Source: JAADEM01 sp965371855 (GTDB lineage: Bacteria > Bacteroidota > Bacteroidia > Bacteroidales > Marinilabiliaceae). From it: a DNA stretch of 27,322 bases. The stretch is taken from contig CBDUZZ010000065.1 in the NCBI GenBank assembly GCA_965371855.1, forward strand, positions 1 through 27,322, given 5' to 3'. The position numbers and the translations under genes were made by a program. Positions 26,599-27,322 of this stretch are shown here, piece after piece; position 1 is the first letter of the stretch, and each line of letters begins with the position of its first letter. Under the pieces are notes generated by a model. It searched no databases. It was given only the letters and a program-made list of their open reading frames with translations, and was not told the DNA's origin.

Positions 26599-27322
26599 AT
26601 GAAAACTGTTTTAATTGGAATCGTAGCATTACTTTTTTTTGCATGCAATGCAAAAAACGGAGATAACGAAATAACCATTGCGAATTCAACTGATAAAGCT
26701 CGTGTTGATGAAGCCATTACTATTTCGAGAGAGAATTTGTCAACTTTGATTACTTCGGTAGCAGATGGTTTGTTTCCACTACTGAAAGATGCAGAGGGTA
26801 ATTTTATTCCATCACAAATTGATGACTTTGATAAAGATGGAAAATGGGATGAACTGTTTTTTTTGGTTGACTTTAAAGCAAACGAAGAGAGGGTTATCAC
26901 TATTTCGTTTGTGGAAGAAAAGGATGTGCCGGTGTTTACTGTGCGTTCTAATGTTCGGTTTGCCGATATGACGCCGGAACATTCAGAACTGGAAAGTGCT
27001 GACCGGTTAAAATCAACTGCATCTGAAAATTCGCAAAAGTATTTTACCATGGAAGGCCCGGCATGGGAAAATGATAGAGTGGCTTTTCGCAATTATTACG
27101 ATGCTCGTAACGGCTTCGATATTTTTGGGAAAAGAACTTCGGATATGGTACTCGACAAAGTTGGTTTAACACCTCACTCGTACCATAAAATTGCCGACTG
27201 GGGGATGGACGTATTAAAAGTTGGTAACTCGTTGGGTGCAGGTGCAATTGCAATAAAAAAAGATGATAAGTTTTACAGGTTTGCCAATTTTGAAACTGGT
27301 GAGGCAATTTTCGACTCAGGAA
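26599..27322 (+). CDS. DUF4861 lipoprotein, 3' end beyond the window
   Basis: The gene starts at ATG 26599 and is cut by the window edge after 241 codons. The signal peptide ends in a lipobox (FFAC, Cys16). The sequence (ITISRENLSTL near the start, VPSQ-like IPSQIDDFDKDGKWDELFF, GPAWENDRVAFRNYYDARNG, FDIFGKR, YHKIADWGMDVLKVGNSLG) matches what I recall of DUF4861 proteins, which occur in PULs next to lyases and unsaturated-uronyl hydrolases. Activity is not established to my knowledge, though a role on uronate-containing oligosaccharides is a reasonable inference. One calcium-loop-like DFDKDGKWDE is shared in style with the preceding gene. Confidence 0.8.
   Translation, partial: MKTVLIGIVALLFFACNAKNGDNEITIANSTDKARVDEAITISRENLSTLITSVADGLFPLLKDAEGNFIPSQIDDFDKDGKWDELFFLVDFKANEERVITISFVEEKDVPVFTVRSNVRFADMTPEHSELESADRLKSTASENSQKYFTMEGPAWENDRVAFRNYYDARNGFDIFGKRTSDMVLDKVGLTPHSYHKIADWGMDVLKVGNSLGAGAIAIKKDDKFYRFANFETGEAIFDSG

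Noticed and set aside
1..27322. CRISPR arrays, tRNA and rRNA genes
   Set aside because: No regularly spaced direct repeats, and no cloverleaf or ribosomal RNA sequence, were seen on either strand by reading; a computed scan was not available.

Overview
This AT-rich window looks like a chromosomal accessory region of a Bacteroidota bacterium. Likely relatives are marine or sediment Bacteroidales/Marinilabiliales types, though the lineage is an inference. The evidence is a SusC/SusD pair, an ECF sigma/FecR regulatory pair, many Bacteroidota-style lipoproteins, a C-terminal type IX secretion (T9SS) sorting domain, and an IS1380-type transposase remnant. Every intact gene is on the + strand.

Layout. 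1-540: 3' remnant of an IS1380-family transposase. 844-3693: a large MG2-plus-plug-domain envelope protein. 3694-4155: an intergenic region dominated by a long imperfect inverted repeat built on CGCAAAGACGC. 4156-5874: a lipoprotein amidohydrolase of the YtcJ type. 5917-7853: ECF sigma factor and FecR-type anti-sigma factor. 7960-13651: SusC (with the STN signalling domain), SusD and a fasciclin-like lipoprotein, closed by a strong intrinsic terminator at 13672-13716. 13762-15122: two tandem paralogous proteins with a carboxypeptidase-regulatory-like domain and a plug-like domain but no barrel, closed by a second terminator at 15241-15274. 15329-27322: a degradative gene set that runs off the window. 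It holds a T9SS-sorted alginate-lyase-fold protein, a double-module alginate-lyase-fold protein, a Calx-beta/ADP-ribosylglycohydrolase-fold lipoprotein, a wrecked GDSL/SASA acetylesterase, a formylglycine sulfatase, a secreted protein full of Asp-rich calcium loops, and the start of a DUF4861 lipoprotein.

Working model. This is a polysaccharide utilization locus (PUL). SusC/SusD and the fasciclin-like lipoprotein would capture and import oligosaccharides. The STN domain of SusC would report transport to FecR and release the sigma factor. Three lyase-fold modules suggest a uronate-containing polymer, the sulfatase suggests sulfate esters, and the dead esterase suggests acetylation that was once relevant. 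No recognised conventional glycoside hydrolase family is present in the window. The saccharide-cleaving steps may therefore be done by the lyase-fold proteins together with poorly described families: the ADP-ribosylglycohydrolase fold, the calcium-loop protein and DUF4861. The exact substrate cannot be read from sequence alone.
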